This document shows, in pieces, positions 5,314 through 8,391 of a DNA stretch of 8,391 nucleotides. Both the position numbers and the translations under genes were made by a program. How positions within the stretch are numbered: the stretch's first letter is position 1; each line of letters starts with the position of its first letter. Under the pieces are notes generated by a model that saw nothing but the letters and a program-made list of their open reading frames with translations, was not told the origin of the DNA and did not search any database. Source of the DNA: an uncultured Bacillota bacterium (GTDB taxonomy: Bacteria > Bacillota_I > Bacilli_A > RF39 > UBA660). The stretch is from positions 1-8,391 of the forward strand of contig CAMXBB010000049.1 of the NCBI GenBank assembly GCA_947179265.1. Reading direction: 5' to 3'.

Positions 5314-8307
5314 ATGAGAGAAGATTTAAAAGTTGCTATTATTCCTGATGGAATAACGGAAATAACTAGAGACATGTTTTCAGGTAATACTGATATCGAA
5401 GAAATAATCTTACCAGATTCCGTTATCTCAATTGATGACGATGCATTTAAAGATTGTATTAATTTGAAAAAGATAAGACTTTCAAATAATCTTAGAATGA
5501 TTGGTAATAGTGCTTTTGAAGGATGTAAATCATTAGTCGAGATTACTATCCCCCACTCACTTACCTATCTTTCTAATTCATTATTTAAAGGTTGTACTAG
5601 TTTAAAATCAATAAACATGCATGATGATATCGAATATATCGATGATGCTGCTTTAGCAGAATGCACTAGTTTAGCTACCATTAAGTTACCTAAAAAGCTT
5701 AAAAGTTTAGGCATTCGAGCTTTATTTCATTGTAATAGCATCGAAGAAATCTTCATTCCTGAAAACGTTATAGAGATTGAAATAGCCGCCTTAGCTGAAA
5801 TGGCTTCTTTGAAGAAAATAGTAGTTGATTCAAATAATAAAAAATATATAAGTGTTGAAAATATAGCTATTATCGATAAAGATGATGGACTTTTCATTCA
5901 ATATGCAATAGCAAATGAAAAAGAAGAATTCATTATTGGTTATTATTTGGTAAATATAAGTGAAGATTTATATAGTAATTATCTCGTTTATAATATATTA
6001 AACTTCGCTTTTTCGGGAGCTAAAAATCTAAAAAAACTTTATTTACCTTCAGAGATTGAAAGTATTGGACCTGATACCTTTAAAGATTGTCATAATTTAA
6101 AAGAATTAATTGTATTCTTCTCTTCTTATGGTAAAGTCTTATTATTTAGAGCGAATACGGTATTTCAAAAAGAAACTCAAATTCCATTTGAAAATATTAT
6201 AATTGAAGAAGGTATAACTACTATTGCTGATGATTTATCCTTTTTGTTTAAAAATACTAGAAGTGTCACATTACCAGAATCATTAGAAGAAATCGGAACT
6301 AATGTCTTTAAAAAATGTCCACATCTAAAAAAAGTTATTATTCCTAGAAATGTAAGAAGTATCAATGTTGATGCTTTTGATGATCATATCATCCTAGATT
6401 TTAATGGTTTTAAAGAGATACCTGCAAAAGATATAAAAATGCTTGCATCGCAAGCTGACAAGGATTTTAGAAGAAAAGCCATGAACAAATATGATAGTAA
6501 AGTTTTATCGATGAAAGATGGTACTTATTATGTTTTTATAGATGACTTTGCACCTATACAAATAAGTCGAGATGAAATTGATAGTCTTTCTAGTAGTTCT
6601 AATATATTAAATGATGAACCTGAAGTATTCTTAGATTATTTAATCGATCTTTTATCAATAAATACTACTCATCATGACCAATTGATGAGAATAATATCCA
6701 GTGAAGAATTAAGAAATACTTTTGATACTTTCTTAAGAGATATGGAATATATTAAGATGATTGCTAATAATAAACATGAAAATGTTATTAGAGAGTTGTT
6801 GAAGCATGCTAATGATACTAATGAGTTTCTATTTAAAGGAATTGTAATGCGTAATTTAAGTAAAAAAGATATCATCATTTTAATCGAAAATATGAATCCC
6901 TCTTTAATGCGATATTTAAAAATATCAAAAGTTTTTGATTGCAACTTAGATGACTTTGATGAAAAAGTAAAACCGGTAGTTGACAATATCCCTAGACTTG
7001 TAGAATATACTAGATTACTAGAACAATATCATATTCAAGATCGTTTTCTTTATAGTCATAGATTCTATATTAACATTCCTGAACATTATCAGAGTCTTTT
7101 ATTAAGCCATTACAATGCTAACCTAAAAAGAATGTTACTAGCAAGTAAAATATTTGATAAAAAGGATAATGAAAATAGAAACCTAGTCGATCTATTAAAA
7201 TTTGCTGAAGTCTTAGGAGTATTTAGTGATGATGAAACACTAAGTCAAAGATCTACTACATTTATTACTGAAAAGATTCTTTTAGAAAATGATGAAAACG
7301 GAAATACCAATAGATATAAAATAAATGGTGATGATATCCATAGAGTTTTCACAGATTTAACTCCTAGAGAAGAATTAGACCATGAATTCATAGAATTCTT
7401 TACTTTAAACTATAAAGATCTTATGGAAATCGAAAAAACTACTTCAGGTTTCATTTCCAGAGTTTATAATGTATTTAATGATATTTCTAGACATTCATCT
7501 TCTAATAAAGGTGAACAAAGACATTTAAAAGTTACTATAACTAGATGTAAGAATTATTTTCTTATGAAAACCTATCCAAATGCAACTGAAGAAAATATGC
7601 ATATTGCTGCATTATTGGCGAGATTCTTTGATGATGAAAGATTATTAGACATTGCAATATCTATTCTTAAAGATGCTGAAGATGCTCCAAGAAACATATT
7701 TGGGCGTTACACAAAAAAAGAAAAAAATTTAATATTTGAAAATAATGAAAATGAAGATTTAAAAGGAAAAGTAAACGCTTATTCATTTGAATGGCTTCCT
7801 AAGCAAGATCCAGAAAATTTGTTTCTCGGAAAATATTGCAGTTGCTGTGCTCATATTTCTGGAGCAGGCTCTGGTATAATGCGTGCTAGTATGATACTCG
7901 ATTGTGTCCAAAACCTAGTAATAAGAGATGAGGATGGTACTATTATTGCTAAGATGACATTATGGGTTAATCGCGATAAAGGATATGGTGTTTATAATAC
8001 TGCTGAAATTAATTTAAATCATCGAGATTACGATCAATTAAAAGCAATATATGAAACATTTAAAGTTGCTACTAAAGAATTTATAATACGCTATAATGAA
8101 AATAATCCTGATGTACCTATTAGTTCTATATCCATTGGTGAACATCGTAATGTTTTAAAAGAAGAGATAAAACAAGACTGTCCAAATGAAACAGTTGCTT
8201 ATGATTCTATACACTATGGAAATTTTGGATATGCCTTAGGAGATAAAATGATTGGTGTTTATAATGGAGATGCTCACGATAAGCAATTACTCGTATACAA
8301 AAAATAA
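5314..8307 (+). CDS. Second BspA-like leucine-rich repeat protein, shorter paralogue (997 aa)
   Basis: This has the same architecture as the preceding gene with a shorter LRR array: residues about 7-365 hold about 11 repeat cores, 7 before the degenerate island (SNNKKY...) and the rest after. MKDGTYY follows at 400. The helical middle has TFITEK (649-654), GDDIHRVF (672-679), GFISRVY (712-718) and APRNIF (791-796). The C-terminal domain has EWLPKQD (826-832), LGKYCSCCAHI (Cys 842, 844, 845; His 847), GAGSGIMRASMI, VQNLVIR and GTIIAKMTLWVN. From EWLPKQD to VNR it matches its neighbour at 48 of 62 positions. I chose ATG 5314 (MREDLKV) because AGGTGA lies 5 nt upstream. No signal peptide or anchor is visible, so it is probably cytoplasmic. 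It is the last gene of the operon, closed by the hairpin at 8306. It arose by duplication; the two may act together or recognise different targets. The activity is unknown. Confidence 0.93.
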   Translation: MREDLKVAIIPDGITEITRDMFSGNTDIEEIILPDSVISIDDDAFKDCINLKKIRLSNNLRMIGNSAFEGCKSLVEITIPHSLTYLSNSLFKGCTSLKSINMHDDIEYIDDAALAECTSLATIKLPKKLKSLGIRALFHCNSIEEIFIPENVIEIEIAALAEMASLKKIVVDSNNKKYISVENIAIIDKDDGLFIQYAIANEKEEFIIGYYLVNISEDLYSNYLVYNILNFAFSGAKNLKKLYLPSEIESIGPDTFKDCHNLKELIVFFSSYGKVLLFRANTVFQKETQIPFENIIIEEGITTIADDLSFLFKNTRSVTLPESLEEIGTNVFKKCPHLKKVIIPRNVRSINVDAFDDHIILDFNGFKEIPAKDIKMLASQADKDFRRKAMNKYDSKVLSMKDGTYYVFIDDFAPIQISRDEIDSLSSSSNILNDEPEVFLDYLIDLLSINTTHHDQLMRIISSEELRNTFDTFLRDMEYIKMIANNKHENVIRELLKHANDTNEFLFKGIVMRNLSKKDIIILIENMNPSLMRYLKISKVFDCNLDDFDEKVKPVVDNIPRLVEYTRLLEQYHIQDRFLYSHRFYINIPEHYQSLLLSHYNANLKRMLLASKIFDKKDNENRNLVDLLKFAEVLGVFSDDETLSQRSTTFITEKILLENDENGNTNRYKINGDDIHRVFTDLTPREELDHEFIEFFTLNYKDLMEIEKTTSGFISRVYNVFNDISRHSSSNKGEQRHLKVTITRCKNYFLMKTYPNATEENMHIAALLARFFDDERLLDIAISILKDAEDAPRNIFGRYTKKEKNLIFENNENEDLKGKVNAYSFEWLPKQDPENLFLGKYCSCCAHISGAGSGIMRASMILDCVQNLVIRDEDGTIIAKMTLWVNRDKGYGVYNTAEINLNHRDYDQLKAIYETFKVATKEFIIRYNENNPDVPISSISIGEHRNVLKEEIKQDCPNETVAYDSIHYGNFGYALGDKMIGVYNGDAHDKQLLVYKK
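5332..6408 (+). repeat. LRR_5 repeat array of the 997-aa protein (~11 units)
   Basis: Repeat cores such as FKDCINLKK, FEGCKSLVE, FKGCTSLKS, LAECTSLAT and FKKCPHLKK recur about every 23 codons, alternating with IxLPxx(V/L)xxIG segments. One non-repeat island (about residues 170-225) interrupts them at the position equivalent to the island in the longer paralogue. Boundaries are approximate. Confidence 0.85.
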
Positions 8308-8332
8308 CTTCACTAATTTAGTGAAGTTTTTT
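8306..8332. terminator. Bidirectional intrinsic terminator
   Basis: AACTTCACTA (8306-8315) and TAGTGAAGTT (8319-8328) form a perfect 10-bp stem with a 3-nt loop, overlapping the TAA stop of the LRR gene. On the plus strand the arm runs into six T (8327-8332). On the minus strand it is followed by A and a T-run from the complement of 8299-8304. It can therefore end both the LRR operon and the convergent gene to the right. Confidence 0.88.
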
Positions 8333-8391
8333 ATATTCCATGTTTTTCTATACTATCTCTTTCCATATAAAAATCTTTTATTGCTTTATCA
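8331..8391 (-). CDS. C-terminal tail of a convergent gene
   Basis: On the minus strand a frame is open from the right edge to TAA at 8333-8331, giving 19 residues that include KAIKDFYMERDSIEKHGI. The composition is protein-like and the stop lies immediately before the bidirectional terminator, as expected for a convergent gene end. The start and body are outside the window. The tail is too short to assign a family, and an open frame of this length could occur by chance. Confidence 0.5.
   Translation of the reverse strand, partial: DKAIKDFYMERDSIEKHGI

Noticed and set aside
1763..6986. Several minus-strand open frames of 62-104 codons inside the two LRR genes
   Set aside because: They are antisense to well-conserved coding sequence, lack convincing ribosome sites, and show no family-like motifs.
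1401..8307. A single gene split by a frameshift or nonsense mutation into two LRR proteins
   Set aside because: Each protein carries its own full set of LRR, helical and C-terminal domains, and the second has its own ribosome site, so this is a duplication rather than a broken gene.

Overview
The window is AT-rich (roughly 30% G+C by eye). It uses the standard code: TGG encodes Trp, and the stops are TAA and TAG. Three of the four main genes have Shine-Dalgarno sites matching the Bacillota 16S tail (AGGTGA, GGAGGT). Together with BspA-type leucine-rich repeats, this suggests a low-GC Gram-positive bacterium, perhaps an uncultured host-associated Bacilli or Clostridia lineage. That placement is inference; no marker gene is present.

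Layout: two divergent gene pairs leave a 116-bp control region (1285-1400). Leftward lie a 252-aa protein made of two copies of an unrecognised ~90-residue domain (526-1284, minus) and, 13 bp downstream, the start of a highly charged low-complexity protein with a ~37-38-residue tandem repeat (1-512, minus, cut by the left edge). Rightward lie two paralogous giant proteins of 1299 aa (1401-5300) and 997 aa (5314-8307), also 13 bp apart. A bidirectional hairpin terminator (8306-8332) follows. The last bases are the C-terminal tail of a convergent minus-strand gene.

The two giants share one architecture: an N-terminal array of BspA-like (LRR_5) repeats, a degenerate island, a DGTYY block, a helical middle with a conserved TFITEK...GDDIHRVF core, and a very conserved C-terminal domain with EWLPKQD, LGKYCxCCAHI, GAGxGIMRASMI and VQNLVIR. 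The C-terminal block is identical at 48 of 62 positions by hand count, whereas the LRR array has about 18 repeats before the island in one protein and about 7 in the other. A variable recognition array joined to a constant effector-like domain is the most interesting feature here. Neither protein has a visible signal peptide or anchor, so they look cytoplasmic, unlike classical BspA surface proteins.

The divergent promoters have near-identical extended -10 regions arranged as a long inverted repeat (13 of 14 bases), so the two operons may be expressed together. No gene has a function I can name with certainty. No mobile element, tRNA, rRNA or CRISPR array is visible.
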